The notes: generated by a model not told the origin, from the letters alone. A DNA stretch of 64,000 nt from an uncultured Bacteroidales bacterium (GCA_937899245.1 CALDKB010000048.1:202054-266053); one strand, 5' to 3'. Counted from the first letter of the stretch, positions 36,654 to 45,280 are shown. Numbers and translations: made by a program.

Positions 36654-37067
36654 TTATTTACAATTTTGGTTTTAGTTTTTATTAATGTGTCATGCAATAA
36701 GAACAAATGCGAAATAGCCGCAGTTAGATTGAATTATCCAGAAATGAAGGATAATGAAGCCCTAAAAATTCATATAATTCGAACAGAGCAAAACGATTTG
36801 TCGTCGATTATTGATACCGTAAACCTTGAAGTAAATCATAATTATTTTCCATTAGAACTCACTGGTTATGAACAACACGATGGCTATATCGGACATTTTG
36901 ACAACTACATTGTATATATTGAAAATACCGAATATAGAGATACTGTTACAGACATAAAAATAGAGTGGGAAGAGCCTTGCAAAGTTGCTAGTTGCCAATA
37001 TAGATTTAACGGAGAACTTCACAATGGTAATGGCGGACAAATAGACATTTATCCAAGGAGAAAATAA
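36636..37067 (+). CDS. Small hypothetical lipoprotein
   Basis: 143 aa. Signal sequence MKRIVLLFTILVLVFINVSC with a probable lipobox Cys at 20, followed by NKNKCE. No known domain; mixed beta character and a C-terminal Cys pair region (EPCKVASCQYRF). Reads from cassette promoter copy 2 and shares only its first residues with the 34745 protein, so the cassette supplies promoter and signal start to unrelated bodies. Followed by two paralogous lipoproteins in the same direction. Confidence 0.65.
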   Translation: MKRIVLLFTILVLVFINVSCNKNKCEIAAVRLNYPEMKDNEALKIHIIRTEQNDLSSIIDTVNLEVNHNYFPLELTGYEQHDGYIGHFDNYIVYIENTEYRDTVTDIKIEWEEPCKVASCQYRFNGELHNGNGGQIDIYPRRK

Positions 37068-37129
37068 ACCACTTACATAATTGCACTAAAAACATTATCA
37101 AAATCATTAACATTAAAAATAATAAAATT

Positions 37130-37672
37130 ATGAAAAATAGTATTTTAGGTTCAATAATAATAGTTGTAATAATAATTTTTCAAAGTTGTACTCTAGGACC
37201 ACGAAGAGTAAATTGTTCTGCTTTCCCCGAATGGTTTTGCCAGTATGCACCATATACAGAAGGTTCTCTTATAAGATACACAAATGATACCGATACAATG
37301 TCGTTCGATATTAAATCTGTTTACAAAGGTAAGGAATATAAAAATGATGTTGGGTGTAAATGTCAATGTAGCAACTATTTTACTACAGAAGGCTTGACAA
37401 ATGATAGCATAAAACTTTATATCCTGATTAGTCTTAGCGAAACATCTTTTGGATATGGAATTAATTGTAATATTTCCGATGATGCATCATACATAGGTTC
37501 AAAATGTGACAAAAATCCATTTAAGGAAAAGAACTTTGCAGAATTTGCTGACACATTAAGACTTGACAACCAATATAACAAACGTTTCAGCGATATGGTT
37601 ATCATAAAAGGCAAAGGTCTTACCGAATTTTACGACAAGGAGAATAATTGCATTTGGAGGTTGGTGGAGTGA
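37130..37672 (+). CDS. Island lipoprotein family, member 1
   Basis: 180 aa. Signal MKNSILGSIIIVVIIIFQSC with lipobox-like FQSC. Shares with the 37732 protein the blocks NCSAFPEWFCQYAPYTEG near the N-terminus, a CKCQC cysteine cluster in the middle, and FSDMVIIKGKGLTEFYDK plus NNCIWRLVE at the end. Eight or so cysteines suggest an extracytoplasmic, disulfide-stabilised domain. I know no family for it. Intergenic gaps of about 60 nt suggest cotranscription with both neighbours. Confidence 0.7.
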   Translation: MKNSILGSIIIVVIIIFQSCTLGPRRVNCSAFPEWFCQYAPYTEGSLIRYTNDTDTMSFDIKSVYKGKEYKNDVGCKCQCSNYFTTEGLTNDSIKLYILISLSETSFGYGINCNISDDASYIGSKCDKNPFKEKNFAEFADTLRLDNQYNKRFSDMVIIKGKGLTEFYDKENNCIWRLVE

Positions 37673-37731
37673 TATGTACACAACTTCATTATCATAGCAA
37701 CAAACACAAAAACTAATAAAATTACGGAATT

Positions 37732-38301
37732 ATGAAAAGACATATTGCATTTATAGTAGCATCATTTATTATTTCTGTATTAATATTCCAATCGTGCAGG
37801 ATTCATTGCTCCGCTTTTCCAGAATGGCTATGTAAATATGCACCATACGAAGAAGGCAACTCTGTTTCTTTCAAGAACGAAAATGATTCTGTAATAAAAC
37901 TAGAAGTTATAAATTTTTACAAATCAGAAGCTAATAGTTTCAGTAGAAATTGCAAATGTAGCTGTGGGGGTGATTTGTCTGTAGGTTTAAAAAATGAGCA
38001 ACTGGCATTAAATATATATTTTTATCTTAATGAAAATCGGGGAAACCAAGGTATTGGGACAATTGGCAATATAATTGTTTCCATAAAAAGCGTGGACAAA
38101 GACCTTGCAGGCTTATCATATAAAGACGATTTCCCAGATATAAACCCGTATGATTATGGACACGAACAAAAACTTGGCGATACAATTGTTTTGCAAAATA
38201 CAAAGAACGACGATTTCTCTGATATGGTTATCGTAAAGGGCAAAGGACTTGCCGAATTTTACGACAAGGAGAACAACTGCACTTGGAGGTTGGCGGAGTA
38301 A
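37732..38301 (+). CDS. Island lipoprotein family, member 2
   Basis: 189 aa. Signal MKRHIAFIVASFIISVLIFQSC with the same FQSC lipobox. Paralogue of the 37130 protein: HCSAFPEWLCKYAPYEEG, a CKCSCGG cluster, FSDMVIVKGKGLAEFYDK and NNCTWRLAE. The middle region (about 80-140) is much more diverged than the two ends, which is what one expects of fast-evolving surface proteins. Function unknown. A hairpin element follows. Confidence 0.7.
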   Translation: MKRHIAFIVASFIISVLIFQSCRIHCSAFPEWLCKYAPYEEGNSVSFKNENDSVIKLEVINFYKSEANSFSRNCKCSCGGDLSVGLKNEQLALNIYFYLNENRGNQGIGTIGNIIVSIKSVDKDLAGLSYKDDFPDINPYDYGHEQKLGDTIVLQNTKNDDFSDMVIVKGKGLAEFYDKENNCTWRLAE

Positions 38302-38644
38302 TTTGCGATGGGCTTGAAGGCTAACAGGCTAACAGTCTAACGGTCTTACAGGCTCGCAGGCTAACGGTTTTGTAGGCTGGCTGACAGTTCGACTGGTCTT
38401 CCGTCAGACATACGGGCTGGTCTTCAGTTAGCCTTTTAGCCCGACAAATAAATTCTCAAACAACATATAACACATATAAAATTCATTCGATGCAAAGCAT
38501 TGCACCGCTACAGTCTTTGAACATTAAACGTGAAACTTGAAACGGGCGTTAGCCCATGAAACTTAGAAACGGCGAAGCCATTCAAACAGCGCAGCGAGAA
38601 ACGGCACCAGCCATTCAAACTTAGAAACTTTTTTTCGCTATTTG
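38302..38644. repeat. Gene-free stretch: hairpin element copy 3 and short GAAAC/CCATTCAAAC repeats
   Basis: No gene. At 38310-38442 lies the third GGCTAACAG element, bounded by GGGCTtgAAGGCTAAC (38310-38325) and its near-perfect complement GTTAGCCTTttAGCCC (38427-38442). Then 38525-38632 repeats short words: GAAACTT(A)GAAAC(GG), GGGCGTTAGCCC (a 4-nt loop hairpin), and CCATTCAAAC twice (38579-38588 and 38610-38619). I assign no function. Confidence 0.6.
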
Positions 38645-38674
38645 TTTGAATTACAAAAAAATGTTGTACTTTTG
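38645..38674 (+). promoter_or_regulatory. Promoter of rpsA
   Basis: TTTG (38645-38648), 18 nt, TACTTTTG (38667-38674), a good match to the consensus. The ATG follows 52 nt later. Confidence 0.7.
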
Positions 38675-38726
38675 CGGCTCGAATTTTTTATAAATAATGT
38701 CTAACCAAATTAATTGTTTTAATTAA

Positions 38727-40511
38727 ATGATTACTAAAAACATCCAGCCTATCGAGGATTTCAATTGGGATGCTCTAGGCAAAAAGGAAACTTCATTCGA
38801 CGGTGTAAGCCGCGAAGAATTGGAACAAAAGTACGGTGAAACCTTCAGCCAGATTTCAGAAGGTACCGTAGTTGACGGAACTATCGTTGCTATCAACAAG
38901 AGAGAAGTTGTTGTTAACATTGGCTACAAGTCTGAAGGTGTTATCAACGCAGCAGAATTCCGTTACGAAACCGACATTAAGGTTGGCGACAAGGTTGAAG
39001 TATTCGTAGAAAGCATGGAAACTTCTAACGGCCAGCTTTTGTTGTCTCACAAAAAAGCACAGTCCCTCAAGTCTTGGGATAGAGTTAATGAAGCTTGCGA
39101 AAATGACGAAATCGTTAAAGGTTTCATTAAGTGTCGTACTAAGGGCGGTATGATCGTTGACGTATTCGGTATCGAAGCATTCTTGCCGGGTTCTCAGATC
39201 GATGTTAAGCCTATCCGCGACTACGACGTATTCGTTGGCAAGACTATGGAACTGAAAGTTGTAAAGATCAACGACGAATTCAAGAATGTTGTTGTTTCTC
39301 ACAAGGCACTCATCGAAGCTGAACTTGAAGAACAGAAGAAGCAGATCATTTCTAAACTCGAAAAGGGTCAGGTTCTTGAAGGTACAGTTAAGAACATTAC
39401 AAGCTACGGCGTATTCATCGACTTGGGTGGTGTTGACGGTCTTATCCACATCACAGACTTGTCATGGGGCCGCGTAACTCATCCAGAAGAAATCGTTACT
39501 TTGGATTCTAAGATTCAGGTTGTTATCCTCGACTTCGACGATGATAAGAAGCGTATCGCTCTTGGTTTGAAGCAGTTGACTCCTCATCCATGGGATTCTC
39601 TTGACGCTAACCTCAATGTTGGTGACAAGGTTAAGGGTAAAGTTGTCGTTATTGCTGACTATGGTGCATTCATCGAAATCGCTCCTGGCGTTGAAGGTTT
39701 GATTCACGTTTCTGAAATGTCTTGGTCGCAGCACTTGCGTCAGGCTCAGGAATTCATGAAGGTTGGCGACGATGTTGAAGCTGTTATCTTGACTCTCGAC
39801 CGCGAAGAACGCAAGATGTCATTGGGTATCAAGCAACTTCACCCAGATCCATGGGAAGAAATCGACCAGAAGTACCCGGTTGGTTCTAAGCACAATGCTA
39901 AGGTTCGCAACTTCACCAACTTCGGCGTATTCGTTGAATTGGAAGAAGGTGTTGACGGTTTGGTTCATATTTCAGACCTTTCTTGGACAAAGAAGATTAA
40001 GCACCCGGCTGAATTCACTTCAGTAGGAGCAGAACTCGAAGTAGTAGTATTGGAAATCGATAAGGAAAATCGTCGTTTGAGCTTGGGCCACAAGCAGATC
40101 GAAGAAAATCCTTGGGACGTTTTCGAAACTATCTTCACAGTTGATTCTATCCACGAAGGAACTATCGTTGAAATGAACGATAAGGGTTCTATCATCGCAT
40201 TGCCTTACGGTGTTGAAGGTTTCGCAACTCCAAAGCACCTCATCAAGGAAGACGGTACTCCAGCTAAGATCGACGAAAAGTTGAACTTCAAGGTTATCGA
40301 ATTCAACAAGGAAAACAAGAAGATTTTTGTTTCTCACTCAAGAACTTTCGAAGACCTTAACAAGGTAGCTGCCGACGAAGAAAAGAAGGCAAAGGAACCA
40401 AAGGCAAAGAAGACTAAGCCGGTTGAGAAGGTTGAAAAGACCACTATCGGTGACGTTACAGATCTTGCAGCTTTGAAGGAAGAACTTTTGAAGCAGGAAA
40501 ACCAGAAATAA
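38727..40511 (+). CDS. rpsA: 30S ribosomal protein S1
   Basis: 594 aa with six S1 RNA-binding motifs in tandem, starting near residues 50, 125, 215, 300, 385 and 475 (for example VKNITSYGVFIDLGGVDGLI and VRNFTNFGVFVELEEGVDG). A Lys/Glu-rich tail follows (EEKKAKEPKAKKTK). It brings mRNAs to the 30S subunit, important in a phylum with weak Shine-Dalgarno sites. Codon use is strongly biased as in highly expressed genes. It has its own promoter and terminator. Confidence 0.96.
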   Translation: MITKNIQPIEDFNWDALGKKETSFDGVSREELEQKYGETFSQISEGTVVDGTIVAINKREVVVNIGYKSEGVINAAEFRYETDIKVGDKVEVFVESMETSNGQLLLSHKKAQSLKSWDRVNEACENDEIVKGFIKCRTKGGMIVDVFGIEAFLPGSQIDVKPIRDYDVFVGKTMELKVVKINDEFKNVVVSHKALIEAELEEQKKQIISKLEKGQVLEGTVKNITSYGVFIDLGGVDGLIHITDLSWGRVTHPEEIVTLDSKIQVVILDFDDDKKRIALGLKQLTPHPWDSLDANLNVGDKVKGKVVVIADYGAFIEIAPGVEGLIHVSEMSWSQHLRQAQEFMKVGDDVEAVILTLDREERKMSLGIKQLHPDPWEEIDQKYPVGSKHNAKVRNFTNFGVFVELEEGVDGLVHISDLSWTKKIKHPAEFTSVGAELEVVVLEIDKENRRLSLGHKQIEENPWDVFETIFTVDSIHEGTIVEMNDKGSIIALPYGVEGFATPKHLIKEDGTPAKIDEKLNFKVIEFNKENKKIFVSHSRTFEDLNKVAADEEKKAKEPKAKKTKPVEKVEKTTIGDVTDLAALKEELLKQENQK

Positions 40512-40532
40512 ATTTAACTTTGGTTGATATTT

Positions 40533-40558
40533 AAAAGGACTCCATTGTGAGTCCTTTT
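40533..40558 (+). terminator. Intrinsic terminator of rpsA
   Basis: Stem AAAAGGACTC / GAGTCCTTTT, 6-nt loop, T run after. Confidence 0.88.
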
Positions 40559-40641
40559 TTTTGCAAAAAAAGAAAAAAGTTTTGGCTACTAAACTAATAA
40601 TGATTAATATTGCCTTCAATTAATTTAAAATTTTTAAAGTT

Positions 40642-41988
40642 ATGAAAAAAGTTTACATGATTTTGGCTGCCTTGTTAATAGGTAGCATGTGCTTTGCACA
40701 AGGTCGTCTTATTAAGATGACAAATCAATCTATCAGCACTGACAGAAGTGGCTGGATTGGTAATACTGCTCTACAATCACTTGATATTATCAACGCAGGT
40801 GACGAATATGCAATTGTACCAAATGAATTGCAGGATATCTCTGCTGGTTCTGTGGTTACAAAGGTTAAATTCTATGCAGATGCAACATCCTATGCTCAAT
40901 ATGGAGCTACAAACAATTCTTACATTGTAAAGGTTTATGAAAATGTTACGTTGGGCGGAGATTATGCTGCTTATGGATTGTATGACGTTGCGTCTACAGG
41001 AACAGCAGTATACGAACAACAAGTAACAGCTGTAGATGGATGGAATGAAGTAACATTGACTACTCCATATACAGTTAATAATAATAATTTCTGGATTGCA
41101 ATACATGCTAATGGAACAAGTGCTGTTTTCTTTGGCGCTCCAAATGCAAGTATGGAAACAGCATACTATAAATATTTTACAGCAAGTGAACAGCAAGCAG
41201 CTCAAATAGGTTGCAATCCTGGTGATAGTTTCTGGACTATTCCAGAATATTGTGCAGATGAAGAATGCACAGAAACAGAAATTGATCCTGTGACTCTTGC
41301 AATATATGTTGACGATGGTGCTGTATATGTTCCTTCATCAGACTTTGAAGCTAGATTCTTTGGCGGTATTTCTAACAATCAGTTAACTCCAGCTGAAGCT
41401 TCATATGCTTTAACATCAGCAGACCAGGCATTGACTTTGTTGCCTTTCTATGCTAACAATGGTGCAGACGATGCTGTAGAAGGTACTGTAACTTTCGATA
41501 TTACTGTTGATGGACAATCTGTATTGCCAACTGGTCCTATATCTATGACTCTTGATGGAACAGATACAATTCCTGTTGGTGGATGGTACAATCTTATGCC
41601 AGAACCATATTCTTATCCTATAACAGCTCAAGAAATGATTGATGCAGGTCTTTCTGGCACTTTCGATGTATGCTTTACTGTTACATACACTGGCAACGAT
41701 CCTGATTTGACAAACAACAGCTACTGCGTTCCTGTTACTTTGAATGTTGTTTCTGTTGAAGAAAACATCGCAGCTTCTGTTTCTGTATATCCTAACCCAG
41801 CAAACGATATCTTCACTGTTGCTAACGCAGAAGGTGCAAATATCGTTGTTGTTAACTCTCTTGGCCAGGTTGTAGCTAACATCGAAAATGCAGCTGCCAA
41901 CCAGACAATCGATGCTTCTAACTTCGCAAACGGAACTTACTTTGTAAAGGTTAATGAAGAAGTTGTTAAGATCAACGTTGTTAAGTAA
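40642..41988 (+). CDS. Secreted T9SS cargo protein of unknown function
   Basis: 448 aa. Signal peptide MKKVYMILAALLIGSMCFAQ. The body (about 30-360) is beta-rich and contains no catalytic motif I recognise; segments such as WNEVTLTTPYTVNNNNFWIA resemble the choice-of-anchor/Ig-like modules of Bacteroidota surface proteins. The last 75 residues are a T9SS type A sorting domain: SVYPNPANDIFTV, VVNSLGQVV and FANGTYFVKV. The 3' third uses preferred codons, hinting at good expression. Flanked by the rpsA terminator and its own. Confidence 0.85.
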   Translation: MKKVYMILAALLIGSMCFAQGRLIKMTNQSISTDRSGWIGNTALQSLDIINAGDEYAIVPNELQDISAGSVVTKVKFYADATSYAQYGATNNSYIVKVYENVTLGGDYAAYGLYDVASTGTAVYEQQVTAVDGWNEVTLTTPYTVNNNNFWIAIHANGTSAVFFGAPNASMETAYYKYFTASEQQAAQIGCNPGDSFWTIPEYCADEECTETEIDPVTLAIYVDDGAVYVPSSDFEARFFGGISNNQLTPAEASYALTSADQALTLLPFYANNGADDAVEGTVTFDITVDGQSVLPTGPISMTLDGTDTIPVGGWYNLMPEPYSYPITAQEMIDAGLSGTFDVCFTVTYTGNDPDLTNNSYCVPVTLNVVSVEENIAASVSVYPNPANDIFTVANAEGANIVVVNSLGQVVANIENAAANQTIDASNFANGTYFVKVNEEVVKINVVK

Positions 41989-42014
41989 TCTTAATTAGCT
42001 TGAACACATATAAG

Positions 42015-42034
42015 GCCTCGCAGAAATGCGGGGC
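42015..42034 (+). terminator. Intrinsic terminator of the 40642 gene
   Basis: Stem GCCTCGCA / TGCGGGGC (one G-T pair), GAAA tetraloop, T run. Confidence 0.82.
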
Positions 42035-42136
42035 TTTTTTGTTTTGATAAATTAGCCATAATGTCCACATCGTTGTTTTTTTAAAGAAATCGAGTGATTG
42101 CTATGGCTTTTGTTGTGTAAATTGGTATCGGCTTCA

Positions 42137-42217
42137 TTTTTAACAAGTTCATGTTAAAAAATACCTATTTAAAAACTTGTTGTATAACATATTTTTTGAA
42201 AAAATGCTATATTTTTG
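42137..42217 (+). promoter_or_regulatory. Candidate control region of the scaffold/GGGtGRT operon
   Basis: Inverted repeat TTTTTAAC (42137-42144) / GTTAAAAA (42153-42160) with an 8-nt spacer, then a -7-like TATTTTTG at 42210-42217. A plausible operator and promoter, but AT-rich sequence makes chance matches common. The rest of the 298-bp gap holds nothing else clear. Confidence 0.35.
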
Positions 42218-42286
42218 CAATGGTCATAAGAAGGCCTTGCCTTGTGGCATTATAAAGGAACAACAGAATTAAAAAATTAGATATTT

Positions 42287-42988
42287 ATGATTTATTCTCA
42301 CGAAGTGCAGCATCAGTGTTGCGTAAAGAAGGGCCCAAATCATGGTCCTGCACCAATTCCAGAAGAAGGTAAATGGGTAAAAGTAAAAGAAGTTAAGGAT
42401 ATTTCCGGTTTGACACACGGAATCGGTTGGTGTGCACCTCAGCAGGGCGCTTGCAAGCTAACACTGAATGTTAAGGAAGGTATTATCGAGGAAGCTCTTG
42501 TCGAAACTATCGGATGCTCTGGAATGACACATTCGGCAGCTATGGCTGGTGAAATTCTTGTCGGCAAGACTTTGCTTGAGGCTCTCAACACCGACCTAGT
42601 ATGCGATGCAATAAATACGGCAATGCGCGAATTGTTCCTGCAGATTGTTTACGGACGTACACAGTCGGCATTTTCAGAGGGCGGTTTGGTTATTGGTGCT
42701 GGTCTCGAGGATTTGGGCAAAGGCCTTCGCTCGCAGGTCGCAACTATGTTTGCAACTAAGGATAAAGGTGTTAGATATCTGGAAATGGCTGAAGGCTATG
42801 TCACAAAGATTGCTCTCGATGAAGATGACGAGGTTTGTGGCTACGAATTCGTTCGCCTTGGCGTAATGATGGACCTTATTAAGAAGGGTACAGATGCAAA
42901 CGAAGCTCTTAAGAAGGCAACATCAAACTACGGACGCTTTACAAAGGAACAGGGCGCAGTAAAGTTTATTGATCCGAGAATTGAATAA
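42287..42988 (+). CDS. IscU/NifU-like iron-sulfur scaffold-related protein
   Basis: 233 aa, longer than IscU. A Cys-containing N-terminus (HQCCVKKGPNHG) is followed by a region related to Fe-S scaffolds with cysteines in GWCAPQQGACKL and ETIGCSGMTHSAAMAGE, the latter resembling the IscU/NifU active-site loop. The C-terminal 70 residues are helical. It immediately precedes the GGGtGRT gene (32 nt), an association that recurs in anaerobic bacteria. I infer an Fe-S or metal-linked role, but the reaction is undescribed as far as I know. Confidence 0.7.
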   Translation: MIYSHEVQHQCCVKKGPNHGPAPIPEEGKWVKVKEVKDISGLTHGIGWCAPQQGACKLTLNVKEGIIEEALVETIGCSGMTHSAAMAGEILVGKTLLEALNTDLVCDAINTAMRELFLQIVYGRTQSAFSEGGLVIGAGLEDLGKGLRSQVATMFATKDKGVRYLEMAEGYVTKIALDEDDEVCGYEFVRLGVMMDLIKKGTDANEALKKATSNYGRFTKEQGAVKFIDPRIE

Positions 42989-43020
42989 ATCCATATTTGT
43001 TAATATAAAAACAGGAAATT

Positions 43021-44031
43021 ATGATTAGAGAAGTAAAATTTGAAAGTCAGGAACGCCGCATGGACAATATCATCAAGGTATTGAATGCATACGGAATAGC
43101 CTCAATTGAGGAAGCGAACAAGATATGCGACGAATATGGATTGGATCCTTACTTGGAATGTGAACGTACGCAGAACATTTGCTTTGAGAATGCAAAGTGG
43201 GCGTATGTAGTTGGGGCCGCAATAGCTATAAAGAAGAATTGCAAGACTGCAGCAGAGGCAGCAGAGGCAATTGGCGAGGGCTTGCAGGCATTCTGCATCA
43301 AAGGTTCTGTCGCCGACGATCGTAAGGTTGGTTTGGGCCATGGTAACCTTGCAGCCCGTTTGTTGACCGAGGATACACAGTGCTTTGCTTTCCTCGCTGG
43401 TCACGAATCGTTTGCTGCAGCAGAAGGTGCTATTAAGATTGCAGAAATGGCAAACAAGGTACGAAAGAATCCGCTACGCGTTATCCTTAACGGACTTGGC
43501 AAGGATGCCGCAATGATTATCTCGCGTATCAATGGCTTTACATACGTACAGACCGAATTCGACTATTATACAGGCGAGCTTAAGATTGTTCGCACAAAGG
43601 CATATTCTAATGGACCTCGTGCAAAGGTTAACTGCTATGGCGCCGATGATGTCCGCGAAGGTGTTGCTATCATGTGGAAGGAAGATGTTGATGTTTCGAT
43701 AACAGGCAATTCGACAAATCCGACACGATTCCAGCATCCTGTTGCAGGAACTTACAAGAAGGAACGTATTCTTGCCGGCAAGAAGTATTTCTCGGTTGCT
43801 TCTGGTGGCGGAACTGGCCGTACTTTACATCCAGATAATATGGCTGCTGGTCCTGCATCTTACGGTATGACCGATACAATGGGACGTATGCATTCTGACG
43901 CACAGTTCGCTGGTTCGTCTTCGGTTCCTGCTCATGTAGAGATGATGGGATACCTTGGCATGGGCAATAACCCGATGGTTGGTGCAACTGTTGCTGTAGC
44001 CGTATCGGTAGAAGAAGCATTGAAAAAATAG
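43021..44031 (+). CDS. GGGtGRT-family protein
   Basis: 336 aa. Named for its invariant motif, here SVASGGGTGRTLHPDN (about 259-274). Other strong blocks: GSVADDRKVGLGHGNLAARL, FLAGHESFAAAEGA and MTDTMGRMHSDAQFAGSSS. No signal peptide, so cytoplasmic. The glycine loop and conserved His/Asp residues suggest an enzyme that binds a phosphate or nucleotide, but no activity is established that I know of. Pairs with the Fe-S-scaffold-like gene upstream; operon ends at the terminator at 44070-44099. Confidence 0.85.
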   Translation: MIREVKFESQERRMDNIIKVLNAYGIASIEEANKICDEYGLDPYLECERTQNICFENAKWAYVVGAAIAIKKNCKTAAEAAEAIGEGLQAFCIKGSVADDRKVGLGHGNLAARLLTEDTQCFAFLAGHESFAAAEGAIKIAEMANKVRKNPLRVILNGLGKDAAMIISRINGFTYVQTEFDYYTGELKIVRTKAYSNGPRAKVNCYGADDVREGVAIMWKEDVDVSITGNSTNPTRFQHPVAGTYKKERILAGKKYFSVASGGGTGRTLHPDNMAAGPASYGMTDTMGRMHSDAQFAGSSSVPAHVEMMGYLGMGNNPMVGATVAVAVSVEEALKK

Positions 44032-44069
44032 TGTATTAAGGACTTTGTAGTCCGTATATGGTGAAATAT

Positions 44070-44099
44070 AAAGACTGTATTGGCGACAATGCAGTCTTT
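44070..44099 (+). terminator. Intrinsic terminator of the scaffold/GGGtGRT operon
   Basis: 13-bp stem AAAGACTGtATTG / CAATgCAGTCTTT (one T-G pair), loop GCGA, T run. Confidence 0.85.
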
Positions 44100-44137
44100 T
44101 TTTGTGTAAATATTCAATCAAAAATCATATTTCTCCT

Positions 44138-44145
44138 TATCTTTG
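44138..44145 (+). promoter_or_regulatory. -7 element very close to the tgt start codon
   Basis: TATCTTTG, an exact TAnnTTTG match, ends only 4 nt before the ATG at 44150, implying a leaderless or nearly leaderless mRNA. Confidence 0.5.
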
Positions 44146-44149
44146 CACA

Positions 44150-45280
44150 ATGAATTTTAAGATTTTACATAAGGACGAAAAGACCAATGCTCGTCGTGGT
44201 GTTATCACCACCGACCATGGTGAGATTCAGACTCCTATATTTATGCCTGTGGGAACCTGTGGAACAGTAAAAGGTGTTCATACTCGCGAAATAAAGGATG
44301 ATATAAAGGCGCAGATAATCCTGGGTAACACATACCATTTGTATTTGCGTCCCGGAATAGAGATTATTAACAAGGCCGGTGGCCTGCACAAGTTTAACGG
44401 CTGGGATGGCCCTATTCTTACCGATAGCGGTGGCTTTCAGGTGTTTTCTATGGCAGATTGCCGCAGGTTGACAGAGGAAGGTGCTATTTTCAAGAGCCAT
44501 ATCGACGGTTCTAAGCATATTTTCACGCCCGAACGGGTTGTTGACATACAGCGTAACATCGGAGCCGACATAATTATGGCTTTCGACGAGTGCACACCAT
44601 ATCCATGTGAATATAAATATGCCAAGAAATCGCTGAAACTTACAAATTCATGGCTGACACGAGGTTGGAACCATTTCAACGAAACAGAAGGCCTATATGG
44701 TTATCGGCAGGCGTTTTTCCCTATTGTACAAGGCTCTACCTACAAGGACTTGCGCATTGAATCGGCAAAATATGTGGCCGACATAGGCGCAGAAGGAAAT
44801 GCTATCGGTGGACTTTCGGTGGGAGAACCGACCGAACAGATGTACGATATGATTGAAGTCGTAAACGAATATCTACCTCAGGACAAGCCGCGTTATCTTA
44901 TGGGCGTTGGAACTCCAGCGAATATTCTCGAGGGGATTGCTCGTGGAATCGATATGTTCGATTGTGTAATGCCTACACGTAACGCACGCAACGGAATGCT
45001 TTTCACGATGGAAGGTACCATGAACATGCGCAACGAAAAATGGAAGGACGACTTTTCTCCTCTTGATGAAAATGGAACTACCTTTGTGGATTCATTCTAT
45101 TCGAAGGCATATTTGCGTCACCTTGTAATTGCCGGAGAGATCTTGTCGGGACAAATTGCCAGCATTCATAACCTGGGATTCTACCTTGAACTTGTTCGAC
45201 AGGCTCGCGAACATATCGAGGACGGAACTTTTGCCGACTGGAAGAAGATGATGGTAGAAAAATTAAGCAGAAGACTTTAA
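44150..45280 (+). CDS. tgt: tRNA-guanine transglycosylase (queuosine synthesis)
   Basis: 376 aa from the ATG at 44150; the longer frame from 44102 crosses terminator and promoter. TIM-barrel TGT: general acid/base aspartate in LTDSGGFQVFSM, nucleophile aspartate in DMFDCVMPTRNARNG. It exchanges guanine 34 of GUN-anticodon tRNAs for preQ1. Oddly, the usual CxCxxC zinc ligands near residue 307 are replaced by NGTTFVDSFYSKAYLRHL, while the fourth ligand His (SIHNL) remains; I believe this is a Bacteroidota trait. Its stop overlaps the next ATG by one base. Confidence 0.94.
   Translation: MNFKILHKDEKTNARRGVITTDHGEIQTPIFMPVGTCGTVKGVHTREIKDDIKAQIILGNTYHLYLRPGIEIINKAGGLHKFNGWDGPILTDSGGFQVFSMADCRRLTEEGAIFKSHIDGSKHIFTPERVVDIQRNIGADIIMAFDECTPYPCEYKYAKKSLKLTNSWLTRGWNHFNETEGLYGYRQAFFPIVQGSTYKDLRIESAKYVADIGAEGNAIGGLSVGEPTEQMYDMIEVVNEYLPQDKPRYLMGVGTPANILEGIARGIDMFDCVMPTRNARNGMLFTMEGTMNMRNEKWKDDFSPLDENGTTFVDSFYSKAYLRHLVIAGEILSGQIASIHNLGFYLELVRQAREHIEDGTFADWKKMMVEKLSRRL

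Noticed and set aside
38310..38442. GGCTAACAG word arrays as a CRISPR
   Set aside because: Units are only 9-11 nt and irregular, with inverted copies; no spacers of fixed length.
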